Counted from the stretch's first letter, positions 6,948 through 17,441 are shown. The stretch: 64,000 bases of DNA from an uncultured Armatimonadota bacterium (GCA_903927345.1 CAIYMO010000014.1:1-64000); one strand, 5' to 3'. Numbers and translations: made by a program. The notes: generated from the letters alone by a model not told the origin.

Positions 6948-8813
6948 TTAGTGGGAAGGGCAGACCGTAATGCCAGCGACCTTCTTGTCCTTCACAAAGA
7001 TGCCAAAGTTGAGTCCCTGGAAGTAGATCCAATCCTCCATCGCCGCATTGTGGATCAGCTGCTTTGCCTCACCACTCTTGGAATCCAAGAACTTGTCAAA
7101 GTCTTCAACCGTCATGCCTACGGTAACTCGGTAAGAAGTATTGACCCTCTCGTCCTTCGACCGGATCTCAAGATAGGCTCCAGGGTTGTAGCTCGTCACC
7201 CGAATGACTTCCAGACTTGAAACAAGTTGAGGGGTTATCTTTCCGTCGTTAGGATCATTCTCGTCATATCCCTTTTCAGTCAGAATTGAGAAGTTTCCGC
7301 CCTGCCAAACGAACTCAAGCAGTCCCGAATACTTGTTGCTGTATCCCTGAATCGCGTCGAGAGCGCCAATCTTCTTGTAGTAATTTTCAAAAGGATCGAG
7401 CAAGAAAACTGTCTTGTCCCCGTCAACAAGTGAGAATGCAGTGCAAATGGGAACACCTTGTCGAGTGATCTCCTTAGTCGTCACATTAAGTTTCTTACAC
7501 AAAGCTCGGAAGTTGCTTTCTACCTTGCTGTAACCTGTCGCTTGCGGATTGGTATTGCTCAAGTAGGTGAACAGGACGTTAACCGCCAGAGTCGCATCAG
7601 CTCCCTTGATCTTGTCCGGGAGTGCCTGAGCTCCCAGGTTGGCCGCGAGGAATCCGTTGTAGTTGGTCGTCTTTTTTTGCTCAGCAAACATCTTATCAAT
7701 CGCCGTTGTAATGTTTCCTTGTCGTTGGTATCCAATCGCAAGGTTGTTCGCAATTCGCAAGCGGTCATCGGCCGTCACCGCCGTGGTTAATGCCTTCTCA
7801 AGCAGCTTGACTCCTTCGGAAATCGTTGCCGCCTTACTGTCTGGCTCGAGGACAAACGCGAGTCCCTGCAGTTCGCTACCGTCGGCGCGGGTTGGCGACT
7901 GCCCAACAACCTTCTCAATGCGCTTAAGTGCCTCAAGATAGTTGGCTCGGTCTTGGTCGTTCGGAACCGGTGGCTTCGAGCCACTGGGGGGCAAGTACAT
8001 ACTCGGGCCAAAATCGGGCTGGTACCACAGGTCACGAAGAGTCGGAGTGAGCTCATCATAGTACTTGAGCAATGCCGCTTGGGCTGCGTTGAATTTGGCC
8101 TCAAAGAATGTAGGTGCCTGCTCCACCGCCTTGTCGAACTGCATCATCGCCTTGTTGTAGGCGCGAACGTCCATGTAAGCCTCACCATTGGTGAATGAAA
8201 CCATCGACCGAAGAACCAAGTTGCTCTTATCGACGTTTGCCGCTCTTCGTTGGCAGTCCGCATGATCTCCCATGACTTTAAGGCTTGCCGGGGCTGTGCG
8301 GGCAACCTCGCCCAAGCGAAGAAGCATGTCCGTCATGTCTTTGCGCGAGTAACCGCACTTCTCCAAAATCGCCGCACCGGTAGCGTCAGCTTCGTACTCT
8401 TGCTGCCGTGTGAAGATCAAGTCCAGGTCAGCCGCCTTCATGCCCGTTCCAACGTGCTTCTTAGAAAGGTGAGCAAGCTCGTGGGCAACAACTGCACGAA
8501 CAAGTCGGATGTCGTTATTCATCCACTTGAACAGACCGGTAAAAACCGTCATCATCGCCGTTGGCTTCGTTCCCTTCGGAGCATCCTTCGCAAAGAATGG
8601 TGAAGCGTAAGCGTTCACCTCTTCATTGGTCTCCACAACGCACTTGACCGGATAGACCATACGCGTATCCTCCGGGAGGTACTTGGTGAGTTCCGTCACC
8701 ATCTTCTCCAGGTCCGCAGTCGTAAACTTAACGTCCTGCTTGGCAAAAGCCGAAGACGTCATCAAAAGAGCTAAGACTCCCGCCCCAAACATCGCAAATG
8801 GTTTTTTAATCAT
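6948..8813 (-). CDS. secreted M48-family metallopeptidase with TPR-like region
   Basis: A 621-residue exported zinc peptidase. Residues 1-25 are a signal peptide ending SSAFA-KQ. The catalytic HELAH is at 111-115 within VVAHELAHLSKKHVG, and EYEADATGAAIL, about 25 residues later, supplies the third zinc ligand as in the HtpX/Oma1/BepA family. After residue 190 come TPR-like helices (AYMDVRAYNKAMMQFDKAVEQAPTFFEAKFNAAQA and a second set near 360-400), as in BepA. The C-terminal 200 residues are unassigned. It probably acts in the periplasm on envelope proteins. GGAAG precedes the ATG at 8813, so this gene has a conventional ribosome site. Confidence 0.88.
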   Translation of the reverse strand: MIKKPFAMFGAGVLALLMTSSAFAKQDVKFTTADLEKMVTELTKYLPEDTRMVYPVKCVVETNEEVNAYASPFFAKDAPKGTKPTAMMTVFTGLFKWMNNDIRLVRAVVAHELAHLSKKHVGTGMKAADLDLIFTRQQEYEADATGAAILEKCGYSRKDMTDMLLRLGEVARTAPASLKVMGDHADCQRRAANVDKSNLVLRSMVSFTNGEAYMDVRAYNKAMMQFDKAVEQAPTFFEAKFNAAQAALLKYYDELTPTLRDLWYQPDFGPSMYLPPSGSKPPVPNDQDRANYLEALKRIEKVVGQSPTRADGSELQGLAFVLEPDSKAATISEGVKLLEKALTTAVTADDRLRIANNLAIGYQRQGNITTAIDKMFAEQKKTTNYNGFLAANLGAQALPDKIKGADATLAVNVLFTYLSNTNPQATGYSKVESNFRALCKKLNVTTKEITRQGVPICTAFSLVDGDKTVFLLDPFENYYKKIGALDAIQGYSNKYSGLLEFVWQGGNFSILTEKGYDENDPNDGKITPQLVSSLEVIRVTSYNPGAYLEIRSKDERVNTSYRVTVGMTVEDFDKFLDSKSGEAKQLIHNAAMEDWIYFQGLNFGIFVKDKKVAGITVCPSH

Positions 8814-9008
8814 TCAAAACTTCCAAAGAGTCAAAAATTCTTGACTCGCATCCAGAGTTATCCAACGAACGTGTTTCACAACCGTTTCACGCCAGGTTAT
8901 CTTAAGGGACGGTGAAGAACGAGCCGCTGCCCCTGAAAATCAGGATAATTTGAATCTGAAACGGACTTTTCCTTTGTCCCGCTACAAAGGCGTTGTAGGA
9001 CCCAAAAA

Positions 9009-10175
9009 ATGAAAGCAAAATACGTCATCCTCGGAGCAGGTATGCAAGGCACCGCCGCCGCATACGACCTCGCCAAATTCGCTGACGCCGAATCAATCAC
9101 CCTCGCAGACATGAGCCTTGAACAGGCCCAAAAATCTGCCGACCGCGTCAACAAGCTGGTCGGCACCAATGCCTGCCAAGCCGCCCAAGTCAACGCAAAG
9201 GACGCCGCATCACTAAGCGAGCTACTCGGTCCAGCCGACGTACTGCTCTCGTGTGTGCCGTACTACATGCACCCATCCATCGCCAAAGTTGCTATCGCAA
9301 CTGGCACCTCAATGCTCGATCTCGGTGGCAACACCGACATCACGATGGAGACCCTCGCCATGAACGAAGCCGCCAAGGCTGCCAGCGTCACCCTGATTCC
9401 CGACTGCGGACTTGCGCCCGGCTTGGTCAACTCGCTCGGCTGCTGGCTCATCGAGAATCTTGACGCCTGCGACTCCGTGAAGCTGTACTGTGGCGTTCTC
9501 CCCCAGAACCCCGTTCCCCCTCTGAACTACAAAGTGACCTTCAACGTCGAAGGACTTGTCGCCGAATACGACTACCAAGCCGTTGTTCTGCGAGACGGCC
9601 AAATTCAAATGGTCGACACTCTCACCGAGCTCGAGAGCCTCGTGGTCGACGAACTCGGCGAAATGGAAGCCTTCGTAACATCCGGCGGAACGAGTATGGC
9701 GCCCTACTCCTTCCAGGGCAAAGTCACCAATTACGAATATAAAACCTTCCGCTTCCCCGGCCACTGCCACGCCATGAAGCTCTACAAAGACTTCGGATTC
9801 TGGCGAGAGGACGAAGTTGAAGTGAAAGGCGTTAAGGTGCGCCCCAAGGATGTCTGGTGCCGAGTCTTTGGCGAAGAACTCTCAAAGATCAAAGACATCG
9901 ATCAGTGCATCATCCGCGCCGTCGGAGTTGGAACCAAGGCCGGAGCCCACAAGAAGCTCCAAATTGACATCCACGATCGACAGTGCGAAGCCACCGGATT
10001 CACGAGCATGGAGCGCCTCACCGGCTTCTCGCTCGCCATCTACGCCATCGACGTCGCCAATGGCAAAACAGAAAAGGGCGCGCTCCGATACGAGCTCGCC
10101 CTTTCCGGAACTCGCTTTGTGGAAGAAATCCAAAAGCGAGGAATCCACCTCAAGTTCAGCGAAGAAACCGCTTAA
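9009..10175 (+). CDS. saccharopine dehydrogenase-family oxidoreductase
   Basis: A 388-residue NAD(P)-dependent enzyme. The Rossmann loop is ILGAGMQGTAAAYDLA at 7-22. LLSCVPYYMHPSIAKVAIATGTSMLDLGGNTDI and PDCGLAPGLVNSLGCWLI are typical of the saccharopine dehydrogenase / lysine 6-dehydrogenase group, and the second domain (residues 150-340) contains PAPY-like and FRFPGHCHAMKLYKDFGFW segments of that group. The exact substrate (saccharopine, lysine or another amino-acid adduct) cannot be told from sequence. The gene is alone, divergent from the M48 gene across 195 bp and convergent with the small beta-barrel gene, with which its stop overlaps by 4 bp. Confidence 0.85.
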   Translation: MKAKYVILGAGMQGTAAAYDLAKFADAESITLADMSLEQAQKSADRVNKLVGTNACQAAQVNAKDAASLSELLGPADVLLSCVPYYMHPSIAKVAIATGTSMLDLGGNTDITMETLAMNEAAKAASVTLIPDCGLAPGLVNSLGCWLIENLDACDSVKLYCGVLPQNPVPPLNYKVTFNVEGLVAEYDYQAVVLRDGQIQMVDTLTELESLVVDELGEMEAFVTSGGTSMAPYSFQGKVTNYEYKTFRFPGHCHAMKLYKDFGFWREDEVEVKGVKVRPKDVWCRVFGEELSKIKDIDQCIIRAVGVGTKAGAHKKLQIDIHDRQCEATGFTSMERLTGFSLAIYAIDVANGKTEKGALRYELALSGTRFVEEIQKRGIHLKFSEETA

Positions 10176-10699
10176 CGTGCGAAGGAGAAGAGTGCTTGGA
10201 CGCGGAAACCGCTGAAATTCAGGTTTCCAGCGTCCGGCATCAATAGGTACTGAGCCGAGAGGGTCAGCTGCTTGCTCAAAACAACGCCAGCCTCGAACGT
10301 GGTAATCGGCCGAATGTATCGGTCGGTCGAAGGAGTCAACGGCGCGCTCAGGCTGAAATCGTAGTAGGAAAGACCGGTGTTCGCGCGGAAGTAGGTCATC
10401 GTGTTGGTGTCTCGTCCCGACTGAACTTCCCAACCGTAGGTAGCGCCAAAGGTCTGGAATCGGTTGCCAGGAGCGTTCAGGCTCAAGCCAACGAGGTCCC
10501 AGCCGCCGCCCTCACGGTTCGATCGATCAGCGCGACCAAGACCAATTCCCCAGGCAAACGCGTTTGATCCGAAAACGCTTCGAACTGAAGAATCGTTTGC
10601 GGAGTAAAAACCGGCGCTAATAGCGAGCTGAGCATTTGCTGCTCCAGCAAGGCCAAGAGTAGCCAAACCGAGGGTGGCAAGTCGATTAATCTGCATCAC
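10172..10699 (-). CDS. small secreted beta-barrel-like protein
   Basis: A 175-residue protein with a signal peptide (LATLGLATLGLAGAANA, cleavage near residue 23). The rest alternates polar and hydrophobic residues and ends with ALFSFAR, a terminal aromatic-containing strand typical of outer-membrane barrels; repeated FGATYGWEV, YFRANTGLSYYDFSL and LTLSAQYLL stretches also fit strands. Family unknown. The start may be GTG 10699 or the adjacent ATG 10696; I prefer GTG because TACAAT lies exactly six bases before it. The stop codons of this gene and its convergent neighbour overlap. Confidence 0.75.
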   Translation of the reverse strand: MMQINRLATLGLATLGLAGAANAQLAISAGFYSANDSSVRSVFGSNAFAWGIGLGRADRSNREGGGWDLVGLSLNAPGNRFQTFGATYGWEVQSGRDTNTMTYFRANTGLSYYDFSLSAPLTPSTDRYIRPITTFEAGVVLSKQLTLSAQYLLMPDAGNLNFSGFRVQALFSFAR

Positions 10700-10705
10700 A
10701 TCACT

Positions 10706-10711
10706 ATTGTA
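10706..10711 (-). promoter_or_regulatory. -10 element TACAAT, six bases before GTG 10699
   Basis: TACAAT-AGTGAT-GTG-ATG on the reverse strand. One of the best -10 matches in the window, and no Shine-Dalgarno is present. Confidence 0.62.
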
Positions 10712-10738
10712 GGCAATTCTTATGCCAACAAACAGTCC

Positions 10739-11563
10739 CTAACCCTTCAGAGCGCCCGCAAGCATCGTCTTTTGGATCTGCTCTCGGAAGATCAAGTACA
10801 CGATCATAACGGGCACCATAACAATTACGATCCCCGCAAACAGCGCGCCCCAGTCACCCGCATACTGCTGGTTCTCTGTCAGGTTAGCGACGCCAACCGG
10901 AAGCGTAGTGAAGTCCGGAGTATTGGCAAGCACCAACGCCAGCGGATACTCGTTCCACAGCCCAATCAGGTTGAAAATCGCAACGACAAGCACGCCCGGC
11001 TTCGCCAAAGGAAGCATCACCTTCCAGAACGTCGCATTGTCCGAACACCCATCCAGTCGAGCCGCTTCCATCAATTCGCCCGGAAGCGCCTGGAAGAATC
11101 CGTGAAGAACAAACACCGTAAAGGCCAGCGAATAAGCAACATAAACCAGAATCAATCCGATCTTGCTATTCAAAAGCCCCAGTTTGTCCACCAACAAGAA
11201 CAAAGGCACAATCACCAAGAAGTTAGGGAACATGAGGCCACCCATGAACCCACCCAAAATGAACTTCGACCCCCGAAACGGATACTTCGCCAGCACATAA
11301 GCCGCCATCGATCCCACCGGAATCAGCACCACCAACGTCCCCACCGTGACAATCAGAGAGTTGACAAAGTTCTTGGCAAATCCACCCTCACCCCAAGCGA
11401 CCGAGAAGTTCTTAAAGCCCTGATTAACATCCGTCGGAAGCGACCAAGGCGAAGCCAAAATGTTTGCGCCACTCTTGAACGAGGTGTACAGCACCCAAAT
11501 AAATGGCCCCACAATCGAGATCAAAAAGATCAGAAGCAACAGCTGTCCGAGAAACCGATTCAT
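10739..11563 (-). CDS. carbohydrate ABC transporter permease, MalG/UgpE type
   Basis: A 274-residue inner-membrane permease with about six transmembrane helices, the first at residues 5-28 (LLLLIFLISIVGPFIWVLYTSF). The cytoplasmic EAA loop that docks the ATPase is EAARLDGCSDNATFWKVMLPLAKPG. It is the last gene of an operon with the UgpA-type partner (overlap of 4 bp) and a Gfo/Idh/MocA oxidoreductase. No ATPase or binding protein is in the operon; a shared MsmK-like ATPase elsewhere and a binding protein elsewhere (possibly the one at 28379-29734) are inferred. Confidence 0.93.
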   Translation of the reverse strand: MNRFLGQLLLLIFLISIVGPFIWVLYTSFKSGANILASPWSLPTDVNQGFKNFSVAWGEGGFAKNFVNSLIVTVGTLVVLIPVGSMAAYVLAKYPFRGSKFILGGFMGGLMFPNFLVIVPLFLLVDKLGLLNSKIGLILVYVAYSLAFTVFVLHGFFQALPGELMEAARLDGCSDNATFWKVMLPLAKPGVLVVAIFNLIGLWNEYPLALVLANTPDFTTLPVGVANLTENQQYAGDWGALFAGIVIVMVPVMIVYLIFREQIQKTMLAGALKG

Positions 11564-12426
11564 CGCGATTTCTCCGGATTGCGTCCAATCACAAGGGTCG
11601 CGATTCCGCCAAGCGCCATCGCCACAATGAATCCGTAAACCGCCAAAGTCGCCGCCTGACCCATCTGCGATTCATCCCATCCGCGCTGGTAAACCAGCGT
11701 CAAAAGCGACTGAGTCGAGTTGTCCGGGCCCATCTTCGTCAGCAACTTCGCAATCGCAAACATTCCCATCACGTTCGCAACAACGTAAACCACCGCGACC
11801 TTCTTCACCGACCAGAGCAACGGCCAAGTGATCTTCTGGAACCGGTGCCATCCGCCCGAGCCATCCAGCTCCGCCGCTTCCAAAACCTCACCGTCAATGT
11901 TCTTGATCCCGGCGCCAAATAGCATCACATAAAACCCAATCGCATGCCAGCAGAACACCAGCAACACCGCCGCATTCGCCCATCCCGCAGTCCCCAGAAC
12001 GCCATTATCTAGCTTCGGCCAACCCAAAGTCCGTGAAATTCCAAAGCTCGGGTTAAAGAGGAACGACCACATGATTCCCACAACAACAATGGAAACCACC
12101 TGAGGAAACAGCATGACCGTCTGAACCGTCCGCGCCAACTTAGTCGGCTGGGCCAACGCATGAGCAATCGCCACGCTAAACCCAATCAGCAACAACCCGC
12201 CGCAAACCAACAGCAAAAGCTGGTTGATCGCCGCTTTGTGCATCACCTCATCCTGAGCAACCGTAACCAGGTTCTTCGGACCCACAAACGTCATCTTCTT
12301 CGACAGTCCCTTCCACCGGAACATCGAGTAGTAAAACGTCTGAATCAGCGGAACGCCGACAAACAGACCGTACAACAGCACAGCCGGCGAAAGGTAAGCC
12401 AGGACAAAGAGGCGACGTTTTAGCAT
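11560..12426 (-). CDS. carbohydrate ABC transporter permease, MalF/UgpA type
   Basis: A 288-residue permease partner. It begins with a hydrophobic helix after a short basic start (KRRLFVLAYLSPAVLLYGLFVGVPLIQTFYYSMF), a hallmark of UgpA-type subunits, and carries the EAA loop EAAELDGSGGWHRFQKITWPLL near residue 190. About six membrane helices. The ATG at 12426 shares a base with the stop of the oxidoreductase gene upstream, so translation is coupled. The imported sugar is unknown; the linked dehydrogenase suggests a sugar, inositol or amino-sugar. Confidence 0.93.
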   Translation of the reverse strand: MLKRRLFVLAYLSPAVLLYGLFVGVPLIQTFYYSMFRWKGLSKKMTFVGPKNLVTVAQDEVMHKAAINQLLLLVCGGLLLIGFSVAIAHALAQPTKLARTVQTVMLFPQVVSIVVVGIMWSFLFNPSFGISRTLGWPKLDNGVLGTAGWANAAVLLVFCWHAIGFYVMLFGAGIKNIDGEVLEAAELDGSGGWHRFQKITWPLLWSVKKVAVVYVVANVMGMFAIAKLLTKMGPDNSTQSLLTLVYQRGWDESQMGQAATLAVYGFIVAMALGGIATLVIGRNPEKSR

Positions 12427-13397
12427 TAAGCCTTCGACAATTCTATCTCGCGCAGGGTCAACTGAAGGCTCTCAATCGAAGTCTCTGGAGTGGTGACATC
12501 AAACGGCTTACCGCTGGTAACTCGGTCCACATAGTGCTTGATCTCGTGGTAGTAGCCGCCCATGTCGCTGATGTTCCCACCGCCTGCCGCGGCCATCTTC
12601 GGGAATTCCGGCACGAACGGATCTTTGCCCTTTTCGTAAATCGTCATTGGACCGCCGTCCATGATCACCGCACCCTGCTCAAATACCGCCCGAAACGCCA
12701 TCTTAAACGGAGTCTGAGGAGGCATGTTCCAGCCGCCCTCAAGGTGACAAACCGCCTTGTCATAAACAAAGGTCGAGAAGATGTGGCTCACGCCCTTCTC
12801 ATCCACCGTCCCCCGCGAGAAAACTTCCTTCGGAGCACCGAGAAGGTACAGCGCGAAGTCCGTGTCATGGATGTGCATATCCAAAGCACCGCCGCCCGCC
12901 TTGCTTTCATCCGCCAGCCAGTTGTCGCTGCCCCAGTGAGGGAACTCGCCGTAGCGGGTCATATTGATGCTCAGTAGATCGCCCAAATTACCGGTCAAAG
13001 CAATCTGCTTTAACATCGCATACTCCGGCCAGAACCGGATGCAGTGCGCAATCATCAAGCGCACGTTGTTTTCTTCACAAGCTGCCTTCATGGCCTCGGC
13101 ATCGGCAACTGTAAGCGCCATAGGCTTCTCGCAAAGAACATGCTTCTTGGCGTTTGCCGCCTTAACGGTGAACTCCTTGTGCAGATAAGTCGGAAGACAG
13201 ATATCAACGGAATCAACCTCAGCAAGAAGCTCTTCAAAGGACGCAAACGCCTTGATTCCGTGCTTCTCCGCAAAAGCCTTCCCCTTTTCCTGATTCGCGT
13301 CGAAAACACCCACCAGGGTCGCTTCGTCAATCGCCGAGTACACATTCGCGTGCATCGAACCCATGAAGCCGCATCCAACCAATCCAACTTTCAACAT
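12426..13397 (-). CDS. Gfo/Idh/MocA-family oxidoreductase
   Basis: A 323-residue NAD(P)-dependent sugar or inositol dehydrogenase-like protein. The Rossmann loop is VGLVGCGFMGSMHANVY at the N terminus, and the family motif EKP occurs in LCEKPMALTVADAEAM at about 94-109. The C-terminal domain has GALDMHIHDTDFALYLLG, with Asp and His positioned as in the catalytic DxxxH of the family. First gene of the transporter operon, so it probably processes the imported sugar. A TAATCT lies nine bases before the ATG, compatible with a leader of about three bases. Confidence 0.93.
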   Translation of the reverse strand: MLKVGLVGCGFMGSMHANVYSAIDEATLVGVFDANQEKGKAFAEKHGIKAFASFEELLAEVDSVDICLPTYLHKEFTVKAANAKKHVLCEKPMALTVADAEAMKAACEENNVRLMIAHCIRFWPEYAMLKQIALTGNLGDLLSINMTRYGEFPHWGSDNWLADESKAGGGALDMHIHDTDFALYLLGAPKEVFSRGTVDEKGVSHIFSTFVYDKAVCHLEGGWNMPPQTPFKMAFRAVFEQGAVIMDGGPMTIYEKGKDPFVPEFPKMAAAGGGNISDMGGYYHEIKHYVDRVTSGKPFDVTTPETSIESLQLTLREIELSKA

Positions 13398-13430
13398 CGT
13401 GGGAATAGATTAGCCGTTTTCGAAGGGGCA

Positions 13431-13476
13431 AAAAAAGAGAACGGGACGATCAATCGTTGGACTGATCATCCCGTTC
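13431..13476 (-). terminator. intrinsic terminator after aconitase
   Basis: On the reverse strand a 14-bp stem (GAACGGGATGATCA / TGATCGTCCCGTTC, one G-T pair) with a 10-base loop is followed by TCTTTTTTT. It lies between the acnA stop and the oxidoreductase gene. Confidence 0.85.
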
Positions 13477-13490
13477 TGAAATGTCGTGAC

Positions 13491-16205
13491 TTAGCCGTTC
13501 AAAAGCGACCGCAGAACATACTGCAGAATGCCGCCGTGGACGTAGTACTGAGTCTCCTGAGGAGTGTCGATGCGAACCTTAACCGGGAACTCCTGAACGG
13601 ATCCGTCTGGAGAAGTTGCCTTCATCGTCAGAACCTTTCCACCGGCGAAATCGGTTGCAACCGCATCCGCAAGCCCTTGGAGGTCGAACACTTCGTGTCC
13701 GGTCAGCCCCAGAGATTCCTTCGAAGCTCCATCCACGAACTCGAGAGGCAGAACACCCATTCCAACGAGGTTGGATCGGTGAATGCGCTCGAACGACTGC
13801 GCCAGAACCGACTTCACGCCCAGCATGAACGTGCCCTTCGCAGCCCAGTCTCGGCTAGAACCTGAACCGTACTCCTTGCCCGCGATGATGAACAGCTTCG
13901 TTCCCGAAGCCTTGTACTTGACGGCAGCGTCGTAGATGAACTCAACCTCACCCGTCGGCAGGTAAGTGGTGTATCCACCCTCCGTACCCGGGGCAAGCTG
14001 GTTGCGAAGCCGAATGTTCGCAAACGTTCCGCGCACCATCACGTCGTCGTTTCCTCGTCGCGATCCGTAAGAGTTGAACATCTTCGCCTCAACGCCGCGA
14101 CCAATCAAGAACTGACCGCCCGGAGTGTTGGCCTTGATCGAACCCGCAGGCGAAATGTGGTCAGTGGTAATCGAGTCACCAAGAACCGCCAAAGCGCGCA
14201 TCGCGTGAAGATCAGGAACCGTCGTCGGAGCCGTTGCCGACATTCCGTCGAAGTAAGGAGGATTCTTGATGTAAGTCGAAGCCGCGTCCCAACCAAATCG
14301 GTCCGAACCTTCAACTCCAATCGCCTGCCACTTCTCGTCGCCCTTAAAGACGTCGGCGTAGTGCTTATTAAACAGGCCAGTGGTCACCGCACCGGCAACT
14401 GCCTCGGCAACTTCGTGCTGAGTCGGCCAGATGTCCTTGAGATAAACCGGAGCTCCGTCCTTGTCCGTACCAATCGCATCGGTGTTCAGGTCGATGTTCA
14501 CCGTGCCCGCCAGAGCGTAGGCAACAACCAAAGGAGGCGACATCAGGTAGTTAGCCTTAATGTCTGGTCCAATGCGTCCCTCGAAGTTTCGGTTGCCCGA
14601 AAGAACGGAGGTTACGACCAAGTTTTCGGCATTAACCTTGTCGCTAATCGCTTGAGGGAGTGGTCCAGAGTTTCCGATACAGGTGGTGCATCCGTAACCA
14701 ACGATGTGGAAGTTCAATGCCTCCATGTACTCAAGCAGACCAGCCGCTCGGTAGATGTCTCCCGCCACGCGTGAACCCGGAGCCAGCGACGTCTTCACCC
14801 AAGGCTTGACGTTCATGCCCTTCTCAACGGCCTTCTTAGCGACCAAACCAGCCGCAAGCAGAACCGATGGGTTCGATGTGTTGGTACAAGACGTAATCGC
14901 CGCAACCACGACTGATCCATGATCAACCGATCCCACCGAAGCGTTCGCTTCAGCCTCGGTCTCGGTGAGGGTCTTCAGTCCAGCCTCAAGGCCGCCCTTA
15001 GTTGCTGGGGTCGCGATCTGATCCTTAAACGTCGACTGGAAGTTCGACCGAATTTCAGAAAGAACCAGTCGATCCTGAGGTCGCTTAGGACCCGCAACGC
15101 TTGGCTCAACCGTGCTCATATCGAGCTCGAGGACGTCGGTGAACACTGGGTCTGGAGCGCCTGGCTCCCAGAACATGCCCTGAGCCTTGTAGTAAGCCTC
15201 AGTCAGTTCAATCGACTCCTGTGATCGACCCGTCAAAGACATGTAGCGCAGAGCTTCAGCATCGACTGGGAAGATTCCGCAGGTTGCGCCGTACTCAGGA
15301 GCCATGTTTGCAATGGTCGCTCGGTCTGCCAAAGGCATGGTCTCAAGACCAGGGCCAAAGAACTCCACAAACTTGCCAACCACGCCCTTCGCGCGGAGCA
15401 TCTGGGTAACGGTGAGAACAAGGTCAGTCGCCGTGGTGCCTTCCTTCAGCTTGCCCGTCAGCTTAAAGCCAACAACATGAGGAATCAACATGGTGACCGG
15501 CTGACCGAGCATTGCTGCCTCCGCCTCAATGCCGCCCACGCCCCAGCCCAAAACGCCAAGACCGTTAATCATCGTCGTATGGCTATCGGTGCCAACCAGG
15601 GTGTCTGGGTAAGCAACCCCTTCTGGGTTTACAAAGGTGACGCGCGCCAGGTTCTCAAGGTTAACCTGGTGAACAATTCCCGTATTCGGAGGAACAACAC
15701 GGAAGTTGTTCAGAGCCTTCTGGCCCCACTTCAAAAACTCATAGCGCTCTTGGTTTCGCTCAAACTCAAGGTCGCGGTTGATCAAAAGCGCCGCTTCCGA
15801 ACCGTAGGCGTCAACTTGAACCGAGTGGTCAATAACCAACTCGACCGGCTGAAGCGGGTTGATCTTGGTTGGGTCGCCACCCAAAGAGGCCATTGCGTCG
15901 CGCATTGCGGCAAGGTCAACCACGCAAGGAACGCCCGTAAAGTCCTGAAGGATTACGCGAGCTGGAGTAAAGCTGATCTCCTTCGTCGGCTCAGCCTTCG
16001 CGTCCCAATTTGCCAGTGCCTCGATATCTGCCTTGAAAACCGACTTGTTATCCTCAAGTCGCAACAAGTTCTCAAGCAGAACTCGCAGCGAGTAGGGAAG
16101 GCGGCTAACATTGAACCCCTGTCCCTCAAGGCTCTTCAGCGAGTAATAGGTATAGCTCTTTCCGCCGGACTCCAGTGTGCTCTTCGTGCTAAAGCTGTTG
16201 ATCAT
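13491..16205 (-). CDS. acnA: aconitate hydratase A
   Basis: A 904-residue aconitase of the AcnA/IRP1 group, isomerising citrate and isocitrate in the TCA cycle with a [4Fe-4S] cluster. Cluster ligands are in [10 protein letters not shown] and [12 protein letters not shown] (the CxxC pair). Other landmarks are [45 protein letters not shown], and the swivel-domain [16 protein letters not shown] and [12 protein letters not shown]. The frame is open 13 codons further upstream, but GGAGGG ending six bases before the ATG at 16205 decides that start. Followed by a strong terminator; single-gene unit. Confidence 0.97.
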   Translation of the reverse strand: MINSFSTKSTLESGGKSYTYYSLKSLEGQGFNVSRLPYSLRVLLENLLRLEDNKSVFKADIEALANWDAKAEPTKEISFTPARVILQDFTGVPCVVDLAAMRDAMASLGGDPTKINPLQPVELVIDHSVQVDAYGSEAALLINRDLEFERNQERYEFLKWGQKALNNFRVVPPNTGIVHQVNLENLARVTFVNPEGVAYPDTLVGTDSHTTMINGLGVLGWGVGGIEAEAAMLGQPVTMLIPHVVGFKLTGKLKEGTTATDLVLTVTQMLRAKGVVGKFVEFFGPGLETMPLADRATIANMAPEYGATCGIFPVDAEALRYMSLTGRSQESIELTEAYYKAQGMFWEPGAPDPVFTDVLELDMSTVEPSVAGPKRPQDRLVLSEIRSNFQSTFKDQIATPATKGGLEAGLKTLTETEAEANASVGSVDHGSVVVAAITSCTNTSNPSVLLAAGLVAKKAVEKGMNVKPWVKTSLAPGSRVAGDIYRAAGLLEYMEALNFHIVGYGCTTCIGNSGPLPQAISDKVNAENLVVTSVLSGNRNFEGRIGPDIKANYLMSPPLVVAYALAGTVNIDLNTDAIGTDKDGAPVYLKDIWPTQHEVAEAVAGAVTTGLFNKHYADVFKGDEKWQAIGVEGSDRFGWDAASTYIKNPPYFDGMSATAPTTVPDLHAMRALAVLGDSITTDHISPAGSIKANTPGGQFLIGRGVEAKMFNSYGSRRGNDDVMVRGTFANIRLRNQLAPGTEGGYTTYLPTGEVEFIYDAAVKYKASGTKLFIIAGKEYGSGSSRDWAAKGTFMLGVKSVLAQSFERIHRSNLVGMGVLPLEFVDGASKESLGLTGHEVFDLQGLADAVATDFAGGKVLTMKATSPDGSVQEFPVKVRIDTPQETQYYVHGGILQYVLRSLLNG

Positions 16206-16683
16206 GTAGTTCCCTCCGAACGGAATCCCTTTTTGGTGATTCAAAAGAGGTGCAAAAAGAGCCCGTGCGCGTGAATAGAGAATACCCCCGCACGCCCGGG
16301 AGTCGGTAAGCCTAGCGAAGCGGTGATTCTGTTGTCGTCAAGCATCCCCACAACTGGATACACCCGTTCCAATTCCATCTGCGCTTTAGGTCGGACACCT
16401 CTTGGCTGAATAGAAGCGATGATGTAACCTCATTCATCTCCAGGTCAATAAGAATACTTTCCCCGTAAAACACGAATTCGCATAAATTAGGAATAGTTGT
16501 TATAGTGATTAATAGGAAATCCTGAATGGTCCTACTCTTCGCCGTCATGCCCTCTGTCTACGTCTCCCAATCCCGAAGAATAGACGGTTCCTTCACAACA
16601 GCCGGCTACTCATTCAGTGGCTCCAAAGCTCAGTCCGCGATTGCCGGAAAAGCGCCATTCTCACCTCAGAAAGGAAGGTGCAG
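16206..16683. other. intergenic stretch between acnA and the 16684 gene
   Basis: About 480 bp. It contains the acnA ribosome site (GGAGGG at 16212-16217 on the reverse strand) and AAGGAAGG just before 16684. A 78-codon reverse frame at 16312-16548 has no recognisable features. The central part (16430-16530) is more A+T-rich than the surroundings. I see no RNA gene, repeat or convincing promoter. Confidence 0.5.
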
Positions 16684-17409
16684 ATGACCCCAGTTGCACT
16701 GTGCATTGCATTGGCTCTAGGGCAGCAAAAGGCTGCAAAGACCGATCAGTATCATCAGTTCCTTCACGATAAGCTCAAGTCTTTTCGAGGCATGTCAGTG
16801 GACGCGCTGACGAGTTCGATGTCGAACGAGTACCAGCGCATGAAGCGCTTGAAGAAACCCCTAGATACCGACATTCTGGGAGTCTGTGCGAACGGCCTGG
16901 CATTTCGATTCTATCATTGGCGATATTACACTGGTAAGGACAGTTCCGAAGTCGCGAAAGACATGGCAAGCTGGATTGCAACCCTCAAACCAAGCGCCGA
17001 GAGAGACATCCTGATCGAACTCTTCATAGAGCGCAGCCTTGCCCCGAACTCTCGAAATATAGACCCCTCTCTTGCCTCAAAATACTATCCGATCGCCTTC
17101 GCTGCCGCTCTTGGATGGACGATCAAGTGCAAGTCCGAAAAGGACCTAACAAAATTTAAGGCAGCTCGCCTCGCCCTTTACGACTCTGGTCTCTCGAAAA
17201 TCTATGAAGGATTCTTCGAAGCGAACTACGAGCTTGAATGCTATTTTGTTCGTAAGGACTTTGACGCTCTTGAGCGAGCGATCAAAGTCGGGAAAACCAC
17301 CGCGAAACTAACCAAAGATCCAAATCAGATCAAGGCGGTGGATAAATGGTACGCCCAGTTCGAGCCACAGCTGAAAAAGCACCAGCGCGGGGGAGGGAAC
17401 ACTAAGTGA
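16684..17409 (+). CDS. putative exported protein, intact member of a local paralog array
   Basis: A 241-residue protein I do not recognise. The N terminus (MTPVALCIALALGQQ) could be a short signal peptide or anchor; the rest is helical and charged, ending PQLKKHQRGGG. The ATG at 16684 is chosen because AGGAAGG lies five bases upstream; a GTG two codons earlier overlaps that site. Two decayed stretches immediately downstream resemble its C-terminal third (CYFVRKDFDALERAIK), so it appears to be the surviving copy of a tandem duplication. Function unknown. Confidence 0.68.
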   Translation: MTPVALCIALALGQQKAAKTDQYHQFLHDKLKSFRGMSVDALTSSMSNEYQRMKRLKKPLDTDILGVCANGLAFRFYHWRYYTGKDSSEVAKDMASWIATLKPSAERDILIELFIERSLAPNSRNIDPSLASKYYPIAFAAALGWTIKCKSEKDLTKFKAARLALYDSGLSKIYEGFFEANYELECYFVRKDFDALERAIKVGKTTAKLTKDPNQIKAVDKWYAQFEPQLKKHQRGGGNTK

Positions 17410-17441
17410 TCGCCACGACTTGCCTCATTTGTATCTCTTCA

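Noticed and set aside
16312-16548. 78-codon reverse frame upstream of acnA
   Set aside because: No hydrophobic or conserved pattern; TAGACA six bases before its ATG is a poor -10. Left as intergenic.
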